Below are positions 1 through 10,359 of a DNA stretch of 64,000 nucleotides, piece by piece. Position numbers and translations under genes: made by a program. The notes beneath the pieces are model-generated. The model ran no database searches and was not told the origin of the DNA. It saw nothing but the letters and a program-made list of their open reading frames with translations. Within the stretch, counting starts at the first letter, position 1; the number at the start of each line of letters is the position of its first letter. Origin of the DNA: Gonatopus flavifemur (taxonomy: Eukaryota; Arthropoda; Insecta; Hymenoptera; Dryinidae); assembly GCA_018340375.1 (NCBI GenBank), contig JAFFJZ010000009.1, forward strand, positions 20,724,501-20,788,500. Reading direction: 5' to 3'.

Positions 1-1
1 T

Positions 2-710
2 ATTAAAGAAGTTTGTACAGTACTTGTCCAAGTCCTCAAACCCCAATATTTGCAACCACCCAGTGGACAGTGGAAATGGATTGCCGAAGGATATTGGGAG
101 ATGTGGAATGTTCCCAATTGTTTTGGAGCTGTGGACGGCGAACACATAACTATTCAATGTCCACCAAATTCAGGGAGTTGATACTTCAATTATAACTTTC
201 AGTATAGTATTAATGGCTGTTCGTGACTACTTGAATAGAATCACCCCAGTTGATATTGGCGCTTATGCAGGTAACAGTGATGGAGGTATTTTTGCTGACC
301 CAAGCATCGGAGAAAGTTTGAAGGATGCAAATTTGAACCTACCCACTGGTGTGACGTTACTCCCAGGAAGAAAAGATATGAGCAGTGCAGGATTTTTATT
401 GACTGACGATGTGTTTCCATTCTGCACTGGAATAATGAAACCTCATTCTGGAAGAAATCCTTCAGAAAAACAACAGATATGTAACTATAGCTTTTCGATT
501 AACAACACCTTTGGAATTTTATCTTCCCGATGGAGGATATTGCGGAGAAATATCTGTATGCTTCCACAATCGATTGATATTTTGTTGTTTGCAACTGTTT
601 GCTTACACAATTATGTTTCAACACGAGAAGTGGAAGCAGTTCACAATCGGATTCAATATAATTGGAGAAGACAGAGACAACTCATATTGGTGTGCACTTC
701 CACCAGTTGA
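2..710 (+). pseudogene. PIF/Harbinger (HARBI1-like) nuclease, partial and frameshifted
   Basis: This is the DDE nuclease of a PIF/Harbinger DNA transposon, the family that includes the domesticated HARBI1 proteins. From the left edge to about 181 one frame reads through a block with the motif NCFGAVDGEHI, the usual site of the first catalytic Asp. A stop follows and the reading resumes in another frame near 192. The second block holds VDIGAYAGNSDGGIFADP, which carries the second Asp, and later FGILSSRWRIL, the conserved stretch around the catalytic Glu region. It ends with a segment resembling the family's LATCVLHN stretch. The N-terminus lies outside the window. One frameshift or stop separates the two blocks, so this copy is dead as a transposase. 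No partner Myb-like gene or terminal repeats were seen. Confidence 0.8.
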
Positions 711-816
711 TGATGATCAAGAAATACTTGTAGAACAGGCAAGCACCGCTGAAGCTCAACGACAGCCAGAAATACTCAGCAGTTATCTTCTAACACCGGG
801 AGGTGGAGTACATTGA

Positions 817-2085
817 CAGTATGAGTATATCAACAGAGGCAGATTCGGTGAACATGATGAGGTAATAATGATTATGATTGAGTATCAATATATTCTTCTT
901 TAATAATTAAGTATTATTATATTCAAAGATTCATAAAGAAGAAACGTGATTACTCCAGTCTCACATTATTTTTACAGAATCTTATATATTTTTTACATTG
1001 ATAATCAGAACATTTTTTCATTCTACGGTACAAAGAATATATCGTCCATCCATGAGTGAGAACTGTGATGTTACGATATCCTGTGAAACTTTTTCAACAA
1101 ATTGATTCAGTCACAAGGAACTTGAGATCAACCTATCACAATTGGATGTGAATGTATATATTTTTTGGCGAAGTCAACAATTTTCGTGCTACATAGGCAT
1201 ACGTACAAGAGCGACGAAAGATACATTGGCTGGGGAGAGATTTAATGTTAGATCTCTTCCTTTATCTAAAGTCTCGCTCGTCGCTCATCGCTGTCATTTG
1301 AGAACAACGCATCTTCAAGCATTTTGAGACCACAGCCGGATTCTCTGATTGATTCCGAATTTTTAGATTTGGAGATCGATGTAGACAATTGAATATTAAT
1401 GACATTCAACGGTTGAAACAATTCAGTAGTTTGCTAGGGAGGAAATCTACCAGTATACACACTTGAGCATTAATTATAAGCAAATAAATAGATATGGAAA
1501 CAATTAGTCCAATACATGTTGCTACACACCGCAGTATTATTTAGCATGAATTCAGATTTTGCTTATGGAATTATGTAACCGAAATTTTCGAAAATATTAT
1601 TCTAAGACTTATGGAGCTTCGAAAAAATGAGTGAATCTTCATTACGTAATTCTCCAACAAATGAGCGATGCATACAAATTTTGAATTTGCAATGATGAAG
1701 CACATTACCAACATTGCACTCTAAACATCAAATTGGAACTGCAAATGACAATGATTTCCATAATTTTTCTTTCTCATATTCAGAAATTACTTTGAAATTT
1801 GAGTTCCAAATATCCACTTGATAGTAGAAAGCGACTGCTTGTTCAAAAACCTCGTAGCAGAGTCTCATCCGTTCCTTTTGATGGCGTCAATTTAGATCCT
1901 AGTATAACATATCGTTCAATAAGTTCCAAAACTAACCCAGAGATACCGCTAGTAGTACCAAACGGGCCACGTTTCCCTAGAGTGCGAACCTTCACATGAA
2001 ACGTGTACAAATTTCACGTTGATCGGACCACAAACAGCAGAGTTATCGAGGTTAGAGTAAAGTCACTTTGTAATTTGTTTGGAGA
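817..2085. other. No gene recognised
   Basis: AT-rich sequence with only short open frames that show no family motif. The part closest to 2085 may be the untranslated left end of the mariner that follows, but I could not find a convincing terminal inverted repeat. Confidence 0.5.
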
Positions 2086-2942
2086 ATGGAAAAAAGCGAG
2101 TTTCGTGTGTTGATAAGACATCGTTTTTTCATGGGTAAAAACACCGTAGAAGCCTAGCAATGGCTTGAAAAACGTTACCCGGGCTCCTCTCCATCCAAAC
2201 CAACGATTTGTCGTTGGTATGCTGAGTTTAAACGTGGCCGTACGGACACAAACGATGCGGAACGTTCGGGTAGGCCATTGGAAGCCGTTAAACCGGAAAA
2301 TGTGGGTGACGTGTTAAAACTCGTGATGGAAAATCGTAAAGTGAAGGTCCATGAGATTGCAGAGATGACACAGATATCATCTGGAAGCGTATTTACAATC
2401 CTTCATGAAAAATTGAGCATGAAAAAGGTGTTTTCCAAGTGAGTGCCGCGATTGCTTTCAATGGAACGAAAACAGCAACGAGCCGACGATTCAGAGAGCT
2501 GTTTATCGCTATTCACTCGCGATAAAAAGAATTTCCCGCGTCGATACGTGACCTTGGATGAAACATGGATACAACATTCCACTCCAGAGTCGAATCGGCA
2601 ATCATCTGAGTGGCGCATGGCTGGCGAAAGCCGCCCAAAACGCAGCAGTCTGCTGGAAAGGTCATGGCGTCTGTTTTTTGGGATACACATGGAGTGATTC
2701 TCATTGAATACCTGGGAGAAGGTGAATTGATCAACAGTGATTATTATATTCACTTGTTGGTACGTTTGAAGGAGGAGATCGCAGCAAAACGACCGCACAT
2801 GAAGAAGAAAAAAATTCTTTTTCGCCAAGACAATGCACCATGCCACAAACCCATGAAAACAATGGCAAAATTCAACGAGTTGGGTTTTGGTTTGCTTTCC
2901 CGCCCCCCATATTCGCTCGATTCAGCCCTCAGCGACTACTAA
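2086..2942 (+). pseudogene. Mariner transposase, truncated and inactivated
   Basis: Mariner-family (Tc1/mariner superfamily) cut-and-paste transposase. The start at 2086 gives the MEKSEFRVLIRH opening typical of one mariner subfamily. It is followed by the helix-turn-helix region, the WYAEFKRGR linker, the first catalytic Asp in VTLDETW, the second in RQDNAPCH, and the third in PPYSLDSALSDY. Lesions are a TAG at 2155-2157, a TGA at 2440-2442 and a frameshift near 2620. The protein stops exactly at the third Asp, where the Mutator-like fragment begins, so about 50 C-terminal residues and the right terminal repeat are missing. It belongs to a different lineage from the other mariners in the window. 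Confidence 0.88.
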
Positions 2943-5275
2943 ATATGCTGGAAGAGGATTGAGTTTTGATTTAGAAGTGCATTGTGGGTGCGAATCATCT
3001 GTTCGTATACCGCCATCACCAAAATTCACAAGTTCAGGAGGTGGTTTTGAAATAGATCGAAGATTCGTGTATGTAATGCGTTTGCTTGGTGTTGGCTATA
3101 GTGGAATTCGTACCTTCTGTGGATTGATGGATATAGGTGAAGGAATTAGTAAAAGTGGTTATTATGATATTATTCAACACATATATATCGCAGTCAAGGC
3201 AGTATCAGAGGTTGTTTCTGAAATAGCTGTCGAAGGGGAATGTGAAAAAATATTTAGAAAAATTTGCCAAAGAAAAAGCTTGCTGTTTCTGGTGACGGTT
3301 CTTGGCCCGAAAGAGGATTTGCCTCTTCATTAGGCATCGTAAGTTTGATCGGAAAGTACTCGAACAAAATAATTGACTTGGTTGTGAAGTCAAATGTGTG
3401 CAAAGCTTGTGGAAAATGGGCTGATGAAAAAGATTCCCCTGAATTCGATGCATGCCTCACAGAACATCAAGGAAAACATGAGTGTACAGCGAATCATACC
3501 GACAGTGCGGGAGAAATGGGAGTTGAGGGGGTAAAAGGAATGTTTACTAGATCTATTGAACAGTATGGTGTCATGTACGAATTTTATATAGGAGACGGGG
3601 ATTGTTTCATCTCGATCGGATGCAAAAAAAATTGAATAGAATGCTTGAGAAATCTGAATGGAATTTGAATGAGAGTGTAAAATCAAAGAAAGTGTCTCGA
3701 ACGTTGTAATGTTGATGAGGAAAATGAATTCTAAGAAAGCTGGGTCGGCTCCTTCGTTCGTTGAGTATGATGAAGATTCTGATTTGAATTCACAAAATTT
3801 TAATCTCATTAAAGTTTCAATAATGCTTATACAAGAATACTTATCGATATGTTGATTGAATAATCAATATGTTGATTGAATAGCGGGCCCGCAACATCCT
3901 TCTGCAAGGAGATCTCCACGTGTGATGGCCATCACAAACCGCACCACTCACACACACTTGAACTAGTAATTTGAGGGAAAAGAAAAACGAATCAGAAAGA
4001 AATTCTTATAATCATGGACGGATTTGCACATGCAGATTCCGCCTGATTCTAACTTTCAAAGAGCACGAGAACGATTTAGAAATATGAAGAGCGTGGTTTA
4101 CAAATTCCGCAACGGAGATTGAAGGGGACGATCTGTTCTCTATGAAAGGTGAGACGAGAAGAAGGCCTCGTGGCGAAGACCAGGATACGTAGATCGATGT
4201 CAATAAGAAGATCGAGAACGGATGATAAACGTAATTGTGAATTTGAATGTGAATTGAAGTCGTACATCATATTCCGCTGCGTCGCGGCGTGAAGAGAGGT
4301 CGACACTCTCTACTCATTGAATCACGACGCAACAGGGATACGAAAACATTTAAGGAGCTCTCCAATTTAAAACCTTACAGCGACGAACTGCAAGTTAAAG
4401 TAAAAGAGTGTGTGCTGCACATAAGAAAAAAGAATGTACAGACGTGTAAAAGAAGCCAAACAACAACTTATTCGAATGGAGAAAGCAAAAAAAGCTTCAG
4501 AAAAAGCTGATGGAGAAGAAGAAAGAAAAACTCTAGTCAAAAGATCATCAAAAAACACTCCCGTTGAACAATCAACAGAAAAAATTGTAAAAAAAGAAAA
4601 ATTTATAGAATTGACGGATTTATTAATAGCTAAACTATCCTCTCACTATCAAAAAGCTATTCTTCAACATCCAGAGTCACCAGAGGATATGAAAAAAGAC
4701 ATATTAGCCACTTTTTACCATAAAAGTTCTACTGACGCAAAACCTCAGCATCAGTTCCGCCCAAAAGGAGCAGGTTCTTGGTGCGGCTACCAGAAGGCTA
4801 AGGCGAATGAAACTTTGGCAAAATTTATACACCCTTCACCCTTTGACGAGGAAACTCGAAGTATATTGGAACCAGTTCATGGAGACCTCACGTCGGAAGA
4901 TTTGCTAGAAGGTGTAAAGGTGCAAATAATCAAAATAACAATGAATCTTTTAATTCAACTGTTTGGTGTATTGCTCCAAAACATTCATTTTCTGGAAAAA
5001 CGATTATTGAAATAGCAGCTCTGAGTGCTGCATGCATTTTCAATCAAGGGTTTTCTGCTATTTTAAAAGTTATGGAACTTATGGGCTGTATAATTGGGCA
5101 GGAAGCCGTGAATCACGTGGAGCGCGTCGACTCTGCGCGTATCAGAAGAGTTGATTATCGCACGTCAATCGCATCAAAGTCAAACAGAATTGCACTCAGA
5201 AACGCTGGATCACAATCAAACGATATGTTTGAAGAAGGGGAAAGAGTCTTGTACGGAGCCGGCATTGCTGATTAG
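2943..5275 (+). pseudogene. Mutator-like (MULE) transposase, interrupted and frameshifted
   Basis: Protein of the insect Mutator-like transposase domain family. Part one (2943-3245) reads FEIDRRFVYVMRLLGVGYSG and then a CGLMD motif. After a frameshift near 3250 comes the catalytic block: SGDGSWPERGF with the first Asp, a Cys-rich CKACGKW stretch, and YIGDGD with the second Asp at about 3600. The protein resumes near 4335 with DTKTFKEL and LKPYSDEL and continues, after a frameshift near 4440, through a Lys-rich region to SWCGYQKAKA. A further frameshift near 4925 leads to QNNNESFNSTVW, which holds the likely catalytic Glu, and an Arg-rich tail ending at 5275. The tail ends in a YGAGI motif like other family members. 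No terminal inverted repeats were identified. Confidence 0.8.
3610..4330. other. ~0.7-kb unexplained segment inside the Mutator-like gene
   Basis: The transposase reading breaks off just after its GDGD motif and resumes with the next conserved residues about 720 bases later. The segment between has stops in all frames over most of its length and no recognised domain. It could be an intron, but I found no clear splice pair, or an inserted element without obvious ends. Confidence 0.5.
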
Positions 5276-5349
5276 AGTAAGACCTGTTTTTTTTTCAATT
5301 TTTTGGACGAAGAAACTTTGAACGCGTTTATCTCAAAACTGCATTTTTT

Positions 5350-5660
5350 CATGCGGCGTTGATGATATCTCAAAAACTACTGGCCCAATTGACTTGAAAT
5401 TTGGACTGCATATTCCTCAAATGTGTCGCTATGGCCCGTACTAGAATCATGAAGTTGAATTGTTATTCAACGATGTTATAAACAATTTGAGTTGCAAAAA
5501 AGTGGTGAAATCGTTCAAAAAGCCGCCATTTTGTTATTTTCAAGAAAAAATCATTGATTCTAGTACGGGCCATAGCCATAACGATGCAGATTGGAGAATC
5601 GTTTGGTTTGTTCATTTTAGATTACCCGTTGCCGAGATATCAGCAACGCCAGGGGAGGAA
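5350..5660. repeat. Imperfect inverted repeat
   Basis: The string GGCCCGTACTAGAATCA near 5437 reappears inverted near 5555-5575. Flanking phrases on both sides (a 'degenerate ATATCTC' motif about 75-80 bases further out) also match in inverted order. This suggests a small non-autonomous element, but the ends and any target duplication are not clear. Confidence 0.45.
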
Positions 5661-5699
5661 CACATCTTTTTGGATCCGCCATTTTGGATACGAAAGTGA

Positions 5700-6259
5700 T
5701 GAAAAAATGAAAGAAAATTTTTTCGTATAATTAAACACTCATATTCTGATATACCAAAAGTTCTCGATTATAATATATTTCCTACTTGAAAAAAAAAATC
5801 ATTGGAAAAACCCTGTCTTTCACCAGACTACCCCCTTGAGATAACGTATAGAATCCGAAAAGACGTCTCATGAGAACGATTTGTTCTGGAAGACTGAATC
5901 GTTCCTGAATTGTTCTTATCGTGTTCCATAAGACATCTTGTCGGATTCTGTAGGATATCTACAACAACTCTTCGCAAGACATTTTCGAATTTTCTGATTG
6001 TTGGTTGGATACTTTATATCATGGAGAAAAAATATAATCAAATGAAACGGGTCTCACTGATTGGGTATTTCAGTCCACTGTTTTTTCGCTCTCGTCTTAA
6101 TTTATTCTGAAACGAAGAACTCGTTGATACAAAATTTATGCAAATACGCTGCATTTGAAGTTTGTGATGGTCAATTGGTTATCATTTTGTCAGAATGAAC
6201 ACTTGAATAATAACCCGGAGGGAGGATGAGCGTATGACAAGCATGAATGAACAACCAAC
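5700..6259. other. No gene recognised
   Basis: AT-rich flank of the BEL/Pao element. No protein family motif or clear repeat structure seen. Confidence 0.5.
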
Positions 6260-6461
6260 ACCACTGTTCGGGAGATTCGTAATTGTCGGTTTCTTCCGGT
6301 TGCTCCTCAGGTGGACCGAGTAGCTTGGGGGGTAGCCGGGGAGGTCGGCAGTTCGAATCTCCACTCATTTGCTAATATTCAAATGATAAGTTCGGTTCGC
6401 TCACGTACCTCGATACAGATATACGCGTACCTCACCTCGCTATTAACCCTTTGGCCCATAA

Positions 6462-6551
6462 CCACGAGTCTGACTCGTGGTGAAGAAATTATGTTATAAA
6501 CAAAAGCCACGAGTCTGACTCGTGGTAAAGGATTTGTGTCATAAACAATTC
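6462..6551. repeat. Two ~45-bp subterminal repeats with a 19-bp palindrome
   Basis: Each unit starts with the perfect palindrome CCACGAGTCTGACTCGTGG, then a diverged AT-rich spacer containing ATAAACAA. Subterminal repeats near the end of a DNA transposon often serve as transposase binding sites, and that role is inferred here. Confidence 0.7.
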
Positions 6552-6806
6552 ATATAATATGAATTAAATCATTGAATCTTCATATATCCAACATATGAAT
6601 AGAACAAGTATTAATTAGAAATTATTTTTGATCCATTATATACTTTGAAATAATAAATAAATTTTGTCAACAGATCAATTGATTATGATTACACCCTAGA
6701 CGTCTCAAAATTATTATTTGTATCTGAACATTGTTTATCATTTCCTTTTTTCCCCTTGAATTCCTCCCGTTGCACTGGAATATGTCATAAAAATTATACA
6801 TTTTGC

Positions 6807-8387
6807 CGAGGGGCCATTCACTCTCGAGTCAGACGATCTTAACGCTCAACAGAGATTCGAAATAAATAATGCGTTGATTCAATAACTGAAATCTGCAGTT
6901 AATATTCAGAATATTTTTATAATGAGAAGAATCACGTACAAGAGTGAATTACTCGTGGAAAGAGCGCATCATCTGTTTGAAGAGTGAGTCGACTAGAATC
7001 TGCGTGAGTCAGGTACGAATCTGTGCGAGTCAGAATGAATCATATCGAATCGGAGGACAATGAAAACGAATCAGCGAGAGGATTATCTACACTCACTGCG
7101 TGAACGTGGACATGAACGACTGCGCACCTCAAGATCAGGCTCCTCAAGATCTTTTGAAGTTTTTGCAAAGGATTTTGAAATAAGTTTCCAAGAATGATTC
7201 TGGAATTCCCTATGATCTTGAGGTTATTTCCCAAGATTTTAAGAATTACTTCAGTTTTCATAGCAATTCAACCTTGTGTCAGGATTTGTAGGCGAACTCT
7301 TGATTAGATTATATTCATATGTAGCAAAATATTTCCAGAGTTCTCCAAGAATTTTTCAAGAAATTTTTCCGAATTCTTCGAGAACTTTTGTGGAGTTTTT
7401 CAAGAAATCTCTTGGAATCCTTTGAGAACTCTTATAGAATCTTTCAATAACTGTTTTTTGATGCTTAAAGATTGTTTTCGGAATTGTTTACTGAATTCTT
7501 CGAGTTCTTTTGGACGAAGAAAAATCCTCCCAGAGATTCATTCTGAACGGGGGGTTCTTTACAAATACATTGCGAATTCATGAAAAGTACCTTATGAACT
7601 CTTGTACCAGGTCTTTGAGAATGCCTTGAGAACCTTTTGGGATCTGATTGTATTCTCGATGAATTCTTCAAGAACTCTCATGACAGAATCTATAATGAAC
7701 TCTTTGAAAAGAGCTCTTTGAGAATTCCTCAAGAATTTGGATGTTGTGTGGAATCTTCTATGAGATTTTATTAAGCACTTGCAATAACAAAATTGACAAA
7801 GTATCATGAGGTGAATGAAGCGTACACTGTAAAAAATTTCCATGGAAAACTTAGCACAAACGTTTGGAAGTAATTAACACATACGTGCGTTAGGAATTTT
7901 CCGTATTTCACCAAAAACTTATTGGAAAATGATAGTCAAAATCTTATACAGTTCGGAATTTCCAGTTGAATTGAAGGTGAATTTATATACATGTACCGGA
8001 AATTGCTTTTCTATCCCATGATCGGAATTTTCCGGTTGCTTCGTACAGGAAGATTCTGATCATTCTTCACAGTGTGCATTTGAAATAGTACAAAATAAGT
8101 GTGATAATGGAATGAATCATTCCACTGATAGGAATGAAGAATGAGTCGAGGTAGTCAGTGCAAATCAGGAACGAGTCAATGCGAGTCAGAGCGAATCATC
8201 TCAAATTATTGAATGTAACTTCACACATAGGAACTGATCACTGGGAATCATGTGAGTCAGGCTCTCTCTTATTTGACGTACTTAACGTAAAAAAATCAAA
8301 TGGAGTCATTTGAATCGTGCAATCGGGAAACGAGTATTCTTCAACATCAATTTGACTCTTTTTGACTCGAGAGTGAACGGCCCCTCG
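6807..8387. mobile_element. DNA transposon with 8-bp target duplication, nested in the piggyBac-like element
   Basis: The 8-bp string CATTTTGC flanks both ends (6799-6806 and 8388-8395). The ends are inverted repeats of about 25 bp with one mismatch, starting CGAGGGGCC and continuing to CTCGAGTCA. An 8-bp duplication fits hAT, P or Merlin-type elements, and the ends alone do not decide which. There is no transposase. The interior has many GAGTC motifs near both ends (6950-7050 and 8140-8270), like subterminal binding repeats, and a run of degenerate TTCAAGAA-type repeats from about 7130 to 7760. Confidence 0.85.
7825..8074. mobile_element. ~250-bp MITE with CACTG ends
   Basis: Starts CACTGTAAAAAATTTCC and ends with the inverted counterpart CTTCACAGTG. 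The left flank is TA; the right flank is TG, probably a decayed TA. Length and ends match elements at 44310, 50503 and 56197. It sits inside the 6807-8387 element, the fourth level of this nest. Confidence 0.65.
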
Positions 8388-8791
8388 CATTTTGCGCCAG
8401 TTCAGGTACACGGCTGAACAGTTGAATGGCACGGCAGCAATCGACTTTCTTGTTCACTATAGCTCGCGCAATTGGCAGATATCGTGTAGGCCAAAGGGTT
8501 AAATTATCTCAATTCACCACGCGGTCCTCAGAGTGAATCATAAGATTCATGCTATCTTTATCTTCGGATCGTTAATATCGTGGGTTATTGTACTTGTGAA
8601 TCGGGTAATCAAAGGTGAAGTGTTCTCACAAACGCGAGTGATTATTTCGATCGTTGATAGATTCGATCCGGCATCTCTACTCTCCTTTCTACTAATTGCA
8701 TTCCTTTGATTTCCTCCAAACTTCCCTCCTTATTTTCATCTCATGGAAAAATAGTTCCTAATTGCTCTCAAATATTCCCTTCATATCTTTC

Positions 8792-8809
8792 TGGTCCCTC
8801 GAGCTGCAT
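8792..8809 (+). promoter_or_regulatory. Primer-binding site of the BEL/Pao element
   Basis: The sequence TGGTCCCTCGAGCTGCAT begins eight bases after the 5' LTR end. A TGG start is expected because it pairs with the CCA end of a tRNA primer. I did not assign the tRNA. Confidence 0.7.
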
Positions 8810-9486
8810 CCAATCGGCTCGTCGCGAGTTAAAAAGTGCCGAAAAAGTGCTGGAAAACATTAAACATTGGTGAAGGAATGAAAATTCCTTTGTATGTACT
8901 CCTCATCTCTCTTCACCCCGCCAAGATAGATGCCTGGAAGCCGTTGATCATCGTTACACGGAAGCACACACACATCGTAGAGTCTCTCTTCCACCTCCTC
9001 TTCAATCAAAGGAGCTTAGTTTCGCAAGGAACAGCATTCTCTGGACCACGAAGAATCGCACTTCTCACCTGCTGCGATAGTGGAACGGATCCTATCACGG
9101 CGAGAGAGGGGATCTCTCTTCACCGTTCGACGTTTCGTTTGAAATTTTCTTCCCCGTCTCCGTCAGGTCTCATGATTATCCTTCTCATACGCACGTAGAT
9201 TTCGTGCATTTCAAAGCTGAGCATTTTCAATCTCCACTCGTCGCCCCTACAGTATCTCCGATTTGCAAAACAACGTATGTTTTGAGTTTTCGTCGTACAA
9301 GGTTGGTGATTTGAATCGTTCATGCTCTAAATTCAAAGGAAAGTAATATCAAATAGGAATCATACTTATCACATTCTATTCTCATCATTTCATATTCATC
9401 ATATTAAATTATCAATTTTCTTCATCATTTAATACTCGTAAATCGAATTTAGTATGAACTTCACTTATCGGTGAACCTTAATGTAA
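8810..9486. other. BEL/Pao leader, no coding signal
   Basis: Untranslated leader between primer-binding site and gag. The open frame at 8836-9198 has no recognisable domain and is probably chance. Confidence 0.6.
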
Positions 9487-9494
9487 CTTACAAC

Positions 9495-10222
9495 TAGGGG
9501 TGTGCGGGTAGCACTTCTTATCGGGTCGGGTCGGGTTCGGGTATTTGTATTTCTTTTCGGGTCGGATCGGGTCGGGTACCCGATTAAATCGGGTTTTCCA
9601 AGTCGGGTACCCGAATATAATAAAATCGCTTGAATTTAATATTTTCAACTTCTATTCGAAGTTGCAATTGCCGTTGATATTTTAAGGACAAATTGTCTTG
9701 AGCGATTGTAGGAATAAGGGGATTTCATATGAATTCAATTCTAATATGAAGAATGCCATATTCACTACCAGTCTACTAGGGTTGTTACTCCATGTAATTG
9801 ATTATGCAGCGCATTAAGAAATCTCCAAATTGCTTCATGGAATGTTTATATTTATTTTTTAATTTAATTAAAAAATATAATCACATTTATATCTCATAAA
9901 TAATATATTATCTATTCTCGTAACCACAATATAGAATCTTTAACATCAATGAAAATGAATATTCTTCTTATAAATATCATTCTTTTTTCATATTTTTAAA
10001 TTTGAATGCAGGAAGCACAACTCTTCCACATGTTTTGTCACCAATCTTGATCGAGTTGCTGTCACAATATTTCCTGCTGAGGAAAACGTTTGCTATATTT
10101 GAATTACCCGGATGTAATCGGGTACCCGAAAAACTCGGGTAATTGAAAAACCTGACCCGACGGGTACCCGACCCGACCCGACCCGATAAAAACCCGATGA
10201 CTTGGGTACCCGCACACCCCTA
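9495..10222. mobile_element. hAT derivative in the BEL/Pao leader
   Basis: Perfect 16-bp inverted ends TAGGGGTGTGCGGGTA, flanked by the 8-bp duplication CTTACAAC (9487-9494 and 10223-10230). These are hAT hallmarks. Inside each end are runs of GGGTCGGGTCGG-type repeats (CCCGACCCGACC at the right end), which look like subterminal binding repeats. The interior keeps a remnant of the hAT transposase C-terminus on the minus strand, so this is an internally deleted derivative of an autonomous element. Confidence 0.9.
9979..10100 (-). pseudogene. Remnant of hAT transposase C-terminal dimerisation domain
   Basis: Reading the minus strand gives a short block containing FSSAGNIVTATRSRL and then VEELCFLHSNLK. 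These resemble the conserved end of hAT transposases (a FS-AG-I stretch, an R-RL, then a LFLH-NL). A stop precedes it and the rest of the gene is missing. Confidence 0.75.
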
Positions 10223-10359
10223 CTTACAACTTTAATATAATCTCACTCCATATCTATCTCTGAGTGAATAGGGATCCTATAAGAGTTCAATGTATCTTCT
10301 CGATCACTCTCGTCTACTAGTCAGGTTTTCTGTGCATTAAAATTCTTATATGATCGAAT

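Larger units (their letters stand above)
6447..8498. mobile_element. Non-autonomous piggyBac-like element in the 5' LTR
   Basis: TTAA occurs on both sides (6443-6446 and 8499-8502), and the ends are inverted copies of CCCTTTGGCC. TTAA targeting plus a CCCTTT start is the signature of piggyBac-like elements. The 3' LTR of the same retrotransposon has the uninterrupted site (GCTATCAAATTATC, one base off TTAA), which shows the insertion directly. Without its own nested insertion the element is about 0.46 kb and encodes nothing. Just inside the left end are two copies of a 19-bp palindrome, at 6462-6480 and 6507-6525. Confidence 0.9.
6265..8783 (+). repeat. 5' LTR of the BEL/Pao element, split by a nested insertion
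   Basis: Matches the 3' LTR at 15705-16158 in two pieces, 6265-6446 and 8503-8783. Removing the insertion and one TTAA gives about 463 bp, against 454 bp for the 3' LTR. It starts TGTTCGGG and ends CCCTTCA. Transcription of the element would start inside it. Confidence 0.93.

Noticed and set aside
8836..9198. 120-codon open frame in the BEL/Pao leader
   Set aside because: Lies upstream of gag, has no similarity to any retroelement domain and no conserved motif.
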